Assembly: GCA_001970955.1 (NCBI GenBank)
Contig: MPUH01000293.1
Span: 1-64,000, forward strand
DNA: 64,000 nt
Reading direction: 5' to 3'
From: Stentor coeruleus
Taxonomy: Eukaryota; Ciliophora; Heterotrichea; Heterotrichida; Stentoridae
Shown: in pieces, positions 29,619 to 39,086 of the stretch
How the letters are laid out: each line of letters starts with the position of its first letter
Numbering within the stretch: position 1 is the first letter of the stretch
Program-made: the position numbers and the translations under genes
Notes under the pieces: generated by a model
What the model was told of the DNA's origin: nothing
The model's input: the letters and a program-made list of their open reading frames with translations, nothing else
Database searches by the model: none

Positions 29619-30554
29619 ATGGATGCAGTCGAGTTAACGCCAACAATCTTACAGTCAATCGAAGTAGCAAAAGTTTTTAAAGACACTTCCGACATAACAA
29701 GTCTCAGTTTTTCTCCAGATGGTCAGTTTTTGCTCTCTTCTAGCAACACAATAAACTTATATAATGTCCTCAAAGGTACACATGAAAAGTCAATCCCATC
29801 AGATAGTTACATGATTCATTTTTCAAACAACCCTTATAGTTTCCTTTCAGCATCTTCTCAATCTATAGATTACTGGAGTCTTCAAACCACAAGAATCATT
29901 CACACATTTCCAGTAAATTCTCTTTCTAGTCTTGATATATCTCCTCGAGATGATATTTTTATATCAGCCGATACAAAACAAATCAGTATTCATGACTTAA
30001 ACTATCGACGGACAATAGGCAGATTAGAACTTAATGAGTCTATTGGTAGTATAATATGTAAATACGATCCATATGGACTAATATTCGTCGCTGCATATTC
30101 AATAATAAGCCAAGGACGGTACAAAAACGTCGTCCAAGTTTTCGATACAAGACAATTTTCTAAAGGCTCCTTTGCTTTGTGGTACTTCGAAGGCTCTGAA
30201 ATAATATCAATTGACTTTTCTAATGATGGGCAATATATTCTTGTCAATACAAAGACTAATATTGTGTATATTCTCGACTCTTTAGATGGGAAAATCAAAA
30301 ATGTCTTCAAAGAGTTCTTAGGTAATGGGATTTGCCCTTCAGTTTTTTCCCCTGATAGTCGTTATATGTTTACAAGTTGTGATAAAACATATAATGTTGT
30401 TGTAGCTAATGTTGAAAATTGTCAGAAAGTTCATGAACTCAAAGGTAATGTTAAAAGTATAAAAACTATTGCTTGGAGTCCTGAATATTGTGTTTTAGCT
30501 ACAGGAAATGATCATTTGCTTTTATGGGTACCAGATTATATAAGACTTAGATAG
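29619..30554 (+). CDS. WDR82: WDR82/Swd2 WD40 protein
   Basis: 311 residues from the ATG at 29619. The N-terminus (VELTPTILQSIEVAKVFKD) closely follows the WDR82/Swd2 pattern of a VL-x-SF-x-VAKVF-x-E start. Six to seven WD40-like blades follow, for example ITSLSFSPDGQFLLSSS, SLDISPRDDIFISAD, CKYDPYGLIFVAAY, SIDFSNDGQYILVNT and FSPDSRYMFTSC. The FDTRQFSKGSFALW segment is another family hallmark. Swd2/WDR82 is a shared subunit of Set1/COMPASS H3K4 methyltransferase and of transcription-termination complexes. Its stop lies 22 nt from the stop of the convergent cyclase gene. The histone H3 in this window retains Lys4, the target of COMPASS. Confidence 0.88.
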   Translation: MDAVELTPTILQSIEVAKVFKDTSDITSLSFSPDGQFLLSSSNTINLYNVLKGTHEKSIPSDSYMIHFSNNPYSFLSASSQSIDYWSLQTTRIIHTFPVNSLSSLDISPRDDIFISADTKQISIHDLNYRRTIGRLELNESIGSIICKYDPYGLIFVAAYSIISQGRYKNVVQVFDTRQFSKGSFALWYFEGSEIISIDFSNDGQYILVNTKTNIVYILDSLDGKIKNVFKEFLGNGICPSVFSPDSRYMFTSCDKTYNVVVANVENCQKVHELKGNVKSIKTIAWSPEYCVLATGNDHLLLWVPDYIRLR

Positions 30555-30576
30555 TATTTAATATATTCTATTCAAA

Positions 30577-33003
30577 CTAACCTAAATATCTTGCCCCTTT
30601 CCAATGAGAAGGAGCTTTAAATGCTGATTCACTCATGAAACTCATTAAAGCTAGGGTTGGTCCATCTCTGCTTCGTAAAGCTAAAACTTTTTCAAACTGT
30701 GTCTTAGCCATTTGCCACATGCCACTAAGGTAATTATTCATCCCTTTGCTAAAACAATCAAAAAACTCCCGAGTAAAAGGTTTTCTCATAAGAGCAATTT
30801 CTTTAGATTTAGAGTACATATCAGCAGTAGTGAACTCTTGTTTTTCTAAACCTTTTTTAATAGCCCTTCTTTTTTTTCTAAAGTAAGTCTTTGATCTATC
30901 CGCTCCTCTTGATGCTGTGAATTCAGAAAATTCACAATCGCTTGTATATAATCTTAGATGTTTAGCATTACCTTTTATTATAACTGTGTCGATAAGTCTT
31001 AGATATCTTTGAACCGGTTCAGAAAAAGCATCATATAAAGCTCCACTGATTAATAAAGGAACACCATAAATTTTAGTTGAACCTTCTAAAGCTGAAGCTA
31101 CATTAACATTTGGTGATAGATATGAAGCGTCAATTTTGAACTGACTACCTATCGCTCCTTCAATTGCCCAACCTAAATGCATACCAAAACCCATTTTTAC
31201 TTCATAATTTGGCATACGTTGGAGTAGTTTTTGGTTAGTACGATATTTTAATATAGCTGGATCTTTATTAACTTTAGCAAGGATTTTTAAAAATGATATT
31301 AAAGTGACGTCTGGTAAGTATTGGGCACGTTTTGATGTTGGGTTTCTGACAATTTTATCGTCTTCATCAAGAAATAGCTCTTCATGATAAAATTTCCATA
31401 CCAAAAGAAATGCGTCACCTATGTTTTTATTTGCTGCACCTAAGTATTTATCCACTAAACCATGGACTATTTGGGCAATTTCATTAACAAACATCATGAC
31501 TCCTTCTTGGAGCTCTTCGGTTGTATCGGTAAAGTTACGGATATCACAGAAACCGTATATACCGATAACTTTGTTACCGTTAGCCATTGGGTCTACATCG
31601 CCACCTGTTTCGACATTGCCTCCAATTATTAGAGATCCAGCTTCACCAAAGCCTAATGCTAGCAAAACACCTATTTTTAATATTGTGTTTTCTAGCAGTT
31701 TAGTCTCATAATCTACTTTTTTCACCTCAGCTTTGCACAAACCAAAACATTTTCTCTGTTCCGCTTCTTCCTTTTCTTTTTTATTCGACATCTCCTGTAT
31801 TTCCGCAGCAGCAATAGGATTTTTTGCTATAATCTTAACTTTTTCTATCATTTTCTCAATAGGTTTAATCACTAAATCCTCAGAGTCTTTAGAAAAATAT
31901 ATCGACCCTAACATAAGCACAGCACATATAAAAATAGTCCTACACACATTAAGTAGTGCAGTCAGTTTCACATCATATCTTAAGTCGAAAATCGATACAA
32001 TATTCCCACTTGATGCATAAAAAATCTCATTGTATCTTAAATCATAATAATTAATACTATCTGATGAAACAATCCAATTTTGCCCATCACCTGTTGTATA
32101 TGTCAAGTACACAATAGGTCTTATATTATTTTTATGATAAGACCAATATTCATCTTTAGTTTCATTAAACCCATCCTGATTAAGAAAAGTATTTAATTCA
32201 GTTGTGCCAAATTCCCAACTTGTTTGATAACTGAAATAAAAATCAGTCTCAAATAAAGGTAATATAAAAAGCAAAGCAAGGACAATAATAATAACTCTTT
32301 TCATTATAACCTCTGACATCTTTTTACCAACTTTACTTTCTGAGACTTCAGAGAAATTCTGTTCAGTATCCTCATCTTTTTTTTTTTTCAATTCACGGTT
32401 TCTTAAAGCTGTTTTTATATTTTTATACAATTTTACAATACGTATCAATCTTATTATCCTTATAATTTTCAAAGCACGTGTGGATTTAGCCCCAGCTTTT
32501 GATGCTTCTCCAGCTTTTTGTAAAGATTGACTATCTGAACTATTACTTGATAAACCAAGAGCACTTTCCATAATCCAACTTAAGTCTATAATAAGAGAAA
32601 GTGTGGCTATAAGGTCTAACCAAAAATAAAAGCTCCATTTGTATGAGGGTTTGTATATAAAAGATAGTATAAGTTCTAGAGAAAAAAGAAATAAACAGAC
32701 AACAACTAAAGATGAAAAACCATCATCTGCTGATTTGGAAAAGCCTAAGAGTTTTATGTCATCACCGAATAACACGTAAATTGTTGCGATGTTCATTGTG
32801 ATTGTTACTGGGTTGGAGTCGAGGAATTTTGCAGCTTTTTCTGAAGTAGTTATTTTGGTTTTACCTTTGGCTGAAGTGCTTTCATTGTTATTATCTGAAG
32901 CTGGTATGTCTCCTGAAATTACAGTTATTTGTGGTGCTGAAGGATCTTCTTTGTTCGAACCTGATTTTCGATCAACTGGGCGATTCAATTTTTCATCTTT
33001 CAT
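30577..33003 (-). CDS. class III adenylate/guanylate cyclase fused to a voltage-sensor-like domain
   Basis: 808 residues. After a disordered N-terminus, four membrane helices (~66-86, 96-116, 123-144, 176-196) form a voltage-sensor-like unit. The fourth carries a ladder of basic residues every third position (RALKIIRIIRLIRIVKLYK). A fifth helix (~235-252), a ~95-residue outer domain and a sixth helix (~350-370) follow, with no potassium-pore signature. The cyclase domain (~440-690) has both metal-binding Asp (D487 in FCDIRNFT, D530 in NIGDAF) and the transition-state Asn (N634), but the usual Arg four residues later is Ala (A638). A TPR-like helix pair ends the protein. Ciliate adenylate cyclases fused to channel-like membrane parts are known. 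Voltage control of cAMP is inferred. Confidence 0.88.
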   Translation of the reverse strand: MKDEKLNRPVDRKSGSNKEDPSAPQITVISGDIPASDNNNESTSAKGKTKITTSEKAAKFLDSNPVTITMNIATIYVLFGDDIKLLGFSKSADDGFSSLVVVCLFLFSLELILSFIYKPSYKWSFYFWLDLIATLSLIIDLSWIMESALGLSSNSSDSQSLQKAGEASKAGAKSTRALKIIRIIRLIRIVKLYKNIKTALRNRELKKKKDEDTEQNFSEVSESKVGKKMSEVIMKRVIIIVLALLFILPLFETDFYFSYQTSWEFGTTELNTFLNQDGFNETKDEYWSYHKNNIRPIVYLTYTTGDGQNWIVSSDSINYYDLRYNEIFYASSGNIVSIFDLRYDVKLTALLNVCRTIFICAVLMLGSIYFSKDSEDLVIKPIEKMIEKVKIIAKNPIAAAEIQEMSNKKEKEEAEQRKCFGLCKAEVKKVDYETKLLENTILKIGVLLALGFGEAGSLIIGGNVETGGDVDPMANGNKVIGIYGFCDIRNFTDTTEELQEGVMMFVNEIAQIVHGLVDKYLGAANKNIGDAFLLVWKFYHEELFLDEDDKIVRNPTSKRAQYLPDVTLISFLKILAKVNKDPAILKYRTNQKLLQRMPNYEVKMGFGMHLGWAIEGAIGSQFKIDASYLSPNVNVASALEGSTKIYGVPLLISGALYDAFSEPVQRYLRLIDTVIIKGNAKHLRLYTSDCEFSEFTASRGADRSKTYFRKKRRAIKKGLEKQEFTTADMYSKSKEIALMRKPFTREFFDCFSKGMNNYLSGMWQMAKTQFEKVLALRSRDGPTLALMSFMSESAFKAPSHWKGARYLG

Positions 33004-33391
33004 TATTTATTAGCTTAGAAATGGTATGAACTTGATTGGAATATAGTAAACAGATTAACTTATGATTCATAAATTTTAAAACTAGATTTTGGGGTACTTG
33101 ATAATTTGTAGTTTTAAAGGAGTATATGAAAAATGCGGTTAAGGTGATAACTTGATCAAATAGAATTGGATGATTTTATAAATGATGTAGAAAAAAATAT
33201 GTATTAAAGTTATAATATAATTAGAATAAAAATGCTAAAGACAAAGTATAAGGATAAGGGCTATGATGAATGATTTTAAAATAATGTAGTTAAGGTGATT
33301 ATGGTTAAACAGATTAATTTTTAATGAGTAATTTATATTTGTATTATTCAGTATAATCTTCTATTTTCTACCATAATCTTACAGAAATAAT
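33004..33391. other. spacer left of candidate ncRNA
   Basis: AT-rich and G-rich on the plus strand, upstream of the cyclase gene (-). No ORF. It leads into a GC-richer structured segment at 33392. Confidence 0.5.
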
Positions 33392-33578
33392 AAGGTGAAT
33401 GCAAGACTTGTCTCCATCGTTTTGACGCTAAAGAAAAGAAATAGTAAAGACCTCCTGAACCGAATAAAGAGTCACATAGCCAGCGACAACGAGTAGTTTA
33501 ATATACTGAATCTGCCTAAAGTAAGAGATTGCAGGACAAACAAACCCCGATCGGACAAGGTTTAAACCATGCCACCTT
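33392..33578. ncRNA. candidate structured non-coding RNA, family and strand uncertain
   Basis: A ~187-nt island visibly richer in G and C than the AT-rich DNA around it, with no coding frame. Its ends can pair: AAGGTG (33392-33397) with CACCTT (33573-33578), and inside that CTTGTC (33407-33412) with GACAAG (33554-33559). A GGTTTAAACC palindrome and a CGTTTTGACG hairpin lie within. Nested closing helices with a large multi-branch interior suit RNase P/MRP-like or other housekeeping RNAs. I could not match a diagnostic motif (no U1/U2/U4/U5/U6, SRP or U3 signature). No T-run follows on either strand, which argues against Pol III. Confidence 0.4.
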
Positions 33579-33866
33579 AACTATCACCTACTTTAAACTT
33601 TAAACTTTACAGAAATATGCTTATTATAAATTTAAATGCACATAGAAAAGTTAAAAATAATCTAAATATATAGAAAAAAACAGCAAGTATAAATTTTGAT
33701 AAGAACATTTTAAGATATGATAAATAAGAGAATAAATACTAAAACACCAACCCCAAAATCTTTTTAGCTATAAATTTGTATAAGTGTTTTTATTTTTCCA
33801 TTTTATTATAATAAAATACATGAAAATTATCTAAACTAACCATAGGCTTTAATTATTTGCTTTACT
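33579..33866. other. spacer right of candidate ncRNA
   Basis: 288 nt of AT-rich DNA up to the stop of the next minus-strand gene. Nothing recognised. Confidence 0.4.
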
Positions 33867-34307
33867 CTATTTCCTAGGTCTCCATGTTTTTTTACCACCT
33901 CTAGTCTTAGGATTATCGAAATCTAAGAGGAGATTAGTTGAGTCATCATATTTTTGAGAATCTGGATTAATAGAAGGTTTTATTGTTGCAGTCGAAGAAT
34001 AATCTGACCTTGGAGGACTTCTTTGAACTTTTGCTCTTGACTCTTCAAGTGATACCATAATAGCATCTTTCAAAGTATAGTCAATCTCGATTTTAAATAT
34101 GCAGTCCCAGTCACATGCTACAAGCAACGGGTAATTTTCAGGTGTAACATCAGTGTCGGTGTTACAATCTTTGATACTAATGCATAACTCAGGTACATTA
34201 AACGTCTTTGCCAAATGAAAAATTATCTCATCCACTTTCTGAGGTGCTTTCAGCCATTTAATTCTCCCAATCGATGTGAGAATAAGTATTTCTTTCGACA
34301 CTTCCAT
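33867..34307 (-). CDS. small protein with possible ubiquitin-like/PB1-like fold
   Basis: 146 residues. The first ~75 alternate beta-type and helix-type segments (ILILTSIGRIKWLKAP, KVDEIIFHLAKTFNV, then ACDWDCIFKIEID) in the order of a ubiquitin-like or PB1-like fold. This is suggested by pattern only. The C-terminal half is Ser/Pro/Lys-rich and disordered and ends in a basic GGKKTWRPRK. It follows the pseudokinase-ANTH-TKL gene on the same strand with a 33-nt gap and no joining intron. PB1-like domains often pair with kinases, so a link to its neighbour is possible but unproven. Confidence 0.6.
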   Translation of the reverse strand: MEVSKEILILTSIGRIKWLKAPQKVDEIIFHLAKTFNVPELCISIKDCNTDTDVTPENYPLLVACDWDCIFKIEIDYTLKDAIMVSLEESRAKVQRSPPRSDYSSTATIKPSINPDSQKYDDSTNLLLDFDNPKTRGGKKTWRPRK

Positions 34308-34340
34308 AAATATATATTCACAATAAACTACTTATAACTT

Positions 34341-36833
34341 TTACTTTAAACATATATCCCCAAGCATCTTACTAATTTCTGTAAACGTTGGCCTTACAAT
34401 AGGATTTGAATCCCAGCATTTATTCATAATTCTAATAAGTTCTTGTGGACATGATTCAGCAATAAGCCTTACATCAGGTCTTCTTCCATGATTAATAACC
34501 TGAAAAGGTATAGCAGTAGGACTTGTCCCTTTATAAGGAGTTTCCCTAGCTAATATTTCCCATAAGACAATTCCAAAAGAATAAACATCAGAAGGTAAAC
34601 CATATGGTAAATCTTTAAGTATTTCTGGGGCCATCCAATGACAAGTTCCAATATGTCCAGTCATATGATCAGCAGACATAATTCTAGAAACCCCAAAGTC
34701 AGTAATTTTTATTGTCGCCATATCTTCAGGACCATTTATTGGGTCTGATAATAAAAGATTTAAACTTTTTAAGTCCCTGTGGATTATAGGAGGATTTATT
34801 GAATGTAAATATGACATACCTTCAGAAATGTCGATAGCAAATTTAACTCGTTGCTTCCAGGAAAGTTTTACATCTTTTCTTTCATGAAGTAGATTAAATA
34901 AAGTTTTACCTCCACAATATTCGATTACTATACAAGATTTTTCACCAATACAGGCACCTATAAAACTTACAAGGTTTATATGACGAAGCTTACTTAAAGT
35001 TTCGATTTCACGATGGAATTCTTTAACGAAAGCGTTTTTGTTTGTCAGTTGCTTCATAAGCTTGATAGCCACTTTTTTCTCTTTATAAATACCTTTGTAG
35101 ACTGTACAGGAACTCCCTTGGCCTATAACTTCTTCAAATTCAAGATCTGTAGGGTTTGCTATTGATAAATCCTCCTTTGAATTTTCATTAGAGTCTGTTT
35201 CGGAAAAAAGTGACCCATCATTAGGGTTTGATGATAATCTTAAGGAATCAGATACACTTGAATCTGATTCTATATAAGGAGTCTCACTCATCATCCTACC
35301 AACCAAAGAATTCGATGGTGAATACGTTGTTGATGGGAGTTCCAAAAACGGATGCTTTAAATACACCTGATGAACAAGGGCAACATTTTTTTTATTACAC
35401 TTAGAAAACTCCTGTATAATCTCAGTATCCATAATCTCATCTAACTCATGAAAAAATATCAAATTTAATTGTTGTTGTTCTGAAAGTAATATCTGAACAA
35501 TATCCGTGTATATATCAGTAAAATCATTCAAATTAAAAATCAATGTAGCGAAATTTGTTATAGATTTATAATAATCCAATAACTCCTTAACTTTTTTTTC
35601 TTCAATCCTATTGACTAGATTCCAATCACAATTTATTCTATATTCTTGATGTAATCTATATTTTTCTCTAATAATCGACACATATTGTATTATAACTTGC
35701 TTTGATGTCCCAGAAAAGTATTTTTGCTTGTTTTTACTTTGAGTTTGCGTCCAATTCATTTGAACTATGTCTAAGATTTCTATAGTTTTTGAACTTAGGT
35801 CATTAAGATTACTGACAAACATATAGTTGTGAAGTAAGACTAAGCATTTTAGGCAGACTCTTGGTTTGAATAATGATCTTCTTTGGAGGCTGTCATAGAA
35901 TTTCGGGATTTTATTGGGTTTTTGCATAGCTTTGGTTACTAGTTTGCCGAATACAAAAGTGTCTATTCTTGTATTGGAGTCTTGGGTTAGATGTTTGACC
36001 CAAGAGTTTGTAGATTTACTAAAAATACTACTGATTGTCCAAGTTTGTTTTGTTTCACTGGGTAATGGGGAGTTTAATAAAGCTAAAAGTTCACCGCAGT
36101 TGCCTCGTAATCTGGGGTCGACGATTAAAAGCCTTCTAACGAGGATTTTCCATACACCTTCCTGTATGCTTTCAACACATTTACCAATTTTCTGCTCCTC
36201 CATCATCTCAAGAGGACGGGTTTGACATACAATTTGATACACTAAACACCCTAAACTCCACATATCAACACTAGAATCTACTTCAAAACCTGAATTTAAT
36301 AGCTCAGGAGCTTTAGTTTCTATAGCTTGATGTGTATCCAAAATCTTTCTTGTAGTTCTAAGATCTTCAATTTCTTCAAGATTTGTTGAGAATTCAAAGC
36401 CAGTGAATTTTATATCAAGTGAAGATGATATAAAAATTGTATCTGCGCTTAGATTTCCATATATGATATTTGCTGAATGAACCTTTTGAAGATTTGTTAC
36501 TATGTTTGTGATTAGTTTATGGAATTCATTTGAGTGTAAAGTCGGAATACGTTGGGATAATGATAAATACCCGGTGTAATCAAAAATAAGCATCCCTTGA
36601 GATTTTTCTTTATTAGAATCTACGAGACGGAGGAATAGATTTGTATCACTAAAAAGCCTTATAGTGGTATTTTCTTTATTGAATGCATTTTCGCACTCAG
36701 GAAGAGGATAGATTTTAGCGAGGAATAGTCCGTGCTCGTTTCTACAGACGTAACACTCGACTTTCCATATGTTTTTTAGCTTTTCTACAACTTTTAATTT
36801 TCCTTGACTTGATGAGATTTGCTTTAACTCCAT
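34341..36833 (-). CDS. pseudokinase-ANTH-like-TKL kinase fusion
   Basis: 830 residues in three modules. Residues ~1-265 read as a kinase fold without catalytic residues: IIYGNLSADTIF replaces the HRD loop and KFTGFEF replaces DFG, while APELL and DMWSLGCLVYQI remain; it resembles the NAK/SCYL group. Residues ~280-415 look like an ANTH/ENTH-type helical domain (KLVTKAMQ..., CLKCLVLLHNYMFVS), which binds phosphoinositides and clathrin machinery. Residues ~566-825 form an active-looking TKL kinase: GQGSSCTVYKG, a VAIK lysine, HRDLKSLNLLL, DFGVSR, GTCHWMAPEIL. This suggests a membrane-recruited signalling kinase in endocytosis. The kinase call is firm; the ANTH call is moderate. Confidence 0.85.
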   Translation of the reverse strand: MELKQISSSQGKLKVVEKLKNIWKVECYVCRNEHGLFLAKIYPLPECENAFNKENTTIRLFSDTNLFLRLVDSNKEKSQGMLIFDYTGYLSLSQRIPTLHSNEFHKLITNIVTNLQKVHSANIIYGNLSADTIFISSSLDIKFTGFEFSTNLEEIEDLRTTRKILDTHQAIETKAPELLNSGFEVDSSVDMWSLGCLVYQIVCQTRPLEMMEEQKIGKCVESIQEGVWKILVRRLLIVDPRLRGNCGELLALLNSPLPSETKQTWTISSIFSKSTNSWVKHLTQDSNTRIDTFVFGKLVTKAMQKPNKIPKFYDSLQRRSLFKPRVCLKCLVLLHNYMFVSNLNDLSSKTIEILDIVQMNWTQTQSKNKQKYFSGTSKQVIIQYVSIIREKYRLHQEYRINCDWNLVNRIEEKKVKELLDYYKSITNFATLIFNLNDFTDIYTDIVQILLSEQQQLNLIFFHELDEIMDTEIIQEFSKCNKKNVALVHQVYLKHPFLELPSTTYSPSNSLVGRMMSETPYIESDSSVSDSLRLSSNPNDGSLFSETDSNENSKEDLSIANPTDLEFEEVIGQGSSCTVYKGIYKEKKVAIKLMKQLTNKNAFVKEFHREIETLSKLRHINLVSFIGACIGEKSCIVIEYCGGKTLFNLLHERKDVKLSWKQRVKFAIDISEGMSYLHSINPPIIHRDLKSLNLLLSDPINGPEDMATIKITDFGVSRIMSADHMTGHIGTCHWMAPEILKDLPYGLPSDVYSFGIVLWEILARETPYKGTSPTAIPFQVINHGRRPDVRLIAESCPQELIRIMNKCWDSNPIVRPTFTEISKMLGDICLK

Positions 36834-38150
36834 AGTTTATATTTTATTACTATTGCCTTGTAGCTTTAAGATTATTTGTTGTATTAGTTTTTAGTGATAA
36901 GCATTTTTTACTAGTATTTAGATACATGACCAAATTGGATATTATTGGAATATTAAAGAAAATGAAGGCTAAAAAAGATTATTTTGGCACTTTTTTTTTG
37001 GTGTAAGGTATTAGAGTATGATTTTTTATGAAAAAAATTGTTTTTAGTTGTATGTGGAAGAAATATATAGAAATTTTAGATTTTGATATGTATTTAATTT
37101 TTTTTTTTTGAGGTAATAGGATGATATTCTGATATAGTTTTTTTATTTATTTGGATTTTATATGATTATCTTTAAGATAAAGATAAGTTCAGGTGAAATG
37201 GTAAATATTTGTATTATATAACTTATATGATGTATCAAGATATCCATATATGGAAAAATTCAAACACTTAGGCTTGTGGATTATTAAAATCAGATATTTT
37301 AAACAAGTTTTTGATAATATACTAAATATTTTACACATGATTCATATTTACAATTTTTTCTATTATATGTTAAGTTTACTTTATACTAATATCAACATAT
37401 TAGTATTATTATTTCTTTTTCCTATAACCAGTACATCAAATCTGATATAATAACCCACTTCATATAATTTTCCCCAAGATTTATCCTATATTAAATCCTA
37501 CATAAAACTCAATTGTCGAGTTTTTTTTATGTAAATATAAGAAAATATATAACTGTCAAAACCTCAAAAAAAAAAATTTTAAAGGAGGATTTTGGATTAA
37601 AAAAGAGTAAATATTAAAAGAGTTTAATTTATGGATAGTAAAAAAACTATTAATTAGATATCTCTTAAGTTTAGAAAAATTGTTTACCTTATTAGTCTAA
37701 TAAATAATATACTTAAGTTTGTAAAGGAAATCTAATATTATATTTAGAAAATGCTCAAAGATTTTTTGCTTTAATTTCAAGTATGCTAGGCTAAGCAAAT
37801 TAATAGGTCGATTATGATGTTTACACCTTAAATTTGATTAAAATTCAATTATATTAAAAAAAATAGTGTTTTAGTAGTAATATTGATAAAAAAAGACAGA
37901 ATTTTAATACCAAATTAAACCTTGATTTTTTGATAACTTTAAAATCAAGTATTACGAAGAGATTGCCAAAGGAAATTTTGAGACTTTTTAAATATATTAA
38001 GAAAATGCTTTTCTTATAAAGGAGGGAAAAGTTTAGAAATTGTCATAAGTTTTTAAGTAAAATACCAGTTTTAAGTAATTTGACATATATTTTTATCATA
38101 AATTTCAAAATCCGAATATGCAGCTTTTTTCATTTAGAATATTATAAAAT
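36834..38150. other. 1.3-kb spacer, no gene seen
   Basis: Divergent spacer, very AT-rich. The left part is G-rich on the plus strand. A small inverted repeat AACTC/GAGTT followed by eight T sits near 37508-37530 and looks like a terminator hairpin, but no RNA gene is visible next to it. A 66-codon frame at 37250-37450 is not convincing. Confidence 0.5.
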
Positions 38151-39086
38151 ATGCTATCCACAGATTCTTCAAAAAACTCAGTAAAGAAGAAAATTCTGAT
38201 CCTCAAAAAGAAAGAAAGTCTAAAGGACCTGATAATCAAAACAGAAAACGATTTTCACCTTGAGTCCTCAGACGATGCTTTAAATTTTTTAACTCCTACT
38301 GGTCCTGTAACTGGTCCTAAGTTTGTCCAAGGAAAGGTCTTACCTTATACTGTGATAGGGCCAAGTTCATTATTCTCAGCACAATATGAAGCAGATTGTA
38401 AAAAGAGACTATCAAAAAGACTATTCCATTCTAATTCTTTTATTAAACAAATTCATACTCGCCCTAATGCTCATAATCAGAAAATTGATCATAAAGCTTT
38501 GTTCAATGAAATCATGCGAAAAATAACTGAAAATCAGAAAAGAGGTGAGGAAGAGGAGAGACTAAGGGAAAATAATATGTCACAAGAACAAATGCGTAAA
38601 CACCAAATACTTTATAGGAACTCACAATTCTTAGAAACAATTAAAAGCAATCTAATTGATTATTCAGATAAACTTTTAATGAAGAGATCAGAAACTTCAA
38701 GAAATTCGAACTTGTTTTCATTTAGGAACATTAAAAAAGAAAGCGCCTACTTTGATAACTCAAATAAAATGATCTGGTATATGTCACTAAGGAAAAACCC
38801 AGAAAATAAAAGTTTGGAGTCTTATATGCGAATAGGTCATGAGTTAAATGGACTGTATACTAAAGTGAAAAAGCCAAACCCATTTTTCAAAACAGAAAAT
38901 AAAGTCACACTTCCTGTAATTGAAGATCAGTATAAAGATTTAGAAATAGTTGGAATTAGTAAATTAGCTTTAGAGGTTGAAGCTGTGAAAAAAGTTGGAT
39001 ATGAATATTTAAGTATTGAATTATTAGATAAAGGCAAGACTAAATTTTTTGAGGAAATAATCGAAGAACATTATGATAAATTTTAA
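38151..39086 (+). CDS. charged protein, unknown
   Basis: 311 residues with no signal peptide or membrane helix. The N-terminus is Lys-rich. A short ordered block (~45-75, with LTPTGPVTGPKFVQGKVLPY) precedes a charged helical segment (~120-155, likely coiled coil). A later part holds aromatic-rich conserved-looking blocks (MIWYMSLRKNPENKSLESYM and the following HELNGLYTKVKKPNPFF). The C-terminus is acidic-basic alternating helix. I do not recognise the family; the style suggests a cytoskeletal or ciliary protein, which is inference. Confidence 0.68.
   Translation: MLSTDSSKNSVKKKILILKKKESLKDLIIKTENDFHLESSDDALNFLTPTGPVTGPKFVQGKVLPYTVIGPSSLFSAQYEADCKKRLSKRLFHSNSFIKQIHTRPNAHNQKIDHKALFNEIMRKITENQKRGEEEERLRENNMSQEQMRKHQILYRNSQFLETIKSNLIDYSDKLLMKRSETSRNSNLFSFRNIKKESAYFDNSNKMIWYMSLRKNPENKSLESYMRIGHELNGLYTKVKKPNPFFKTENKVTLPVIEDQYKDLEIVGISKLALEVEAVKKVGYEYLSIELLDKGKTKFFEEIIEEHYDKF

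Noticed and set aside
33392-33578. Identification as U2, SRP or 5S RNA
   Set aside because: Short likenesses were seen (TAGTTTAATATACTG to U2, TTGTCCGATC to 5S), but the surrounding diagnostic motifs are missing on both strands.
37250-37450. 66-codon ORF in a spacer
   Set aside because: Composition is like AT-rich noise; hydrophobic by base content, with no family resemblance.
37508-37530. Hairpin plus T-run resembling a bacterial terminator
   Set aside because: It has a short 5-bp stem, sits in a eukaryotic spacer and has no adjacent RNA gene.
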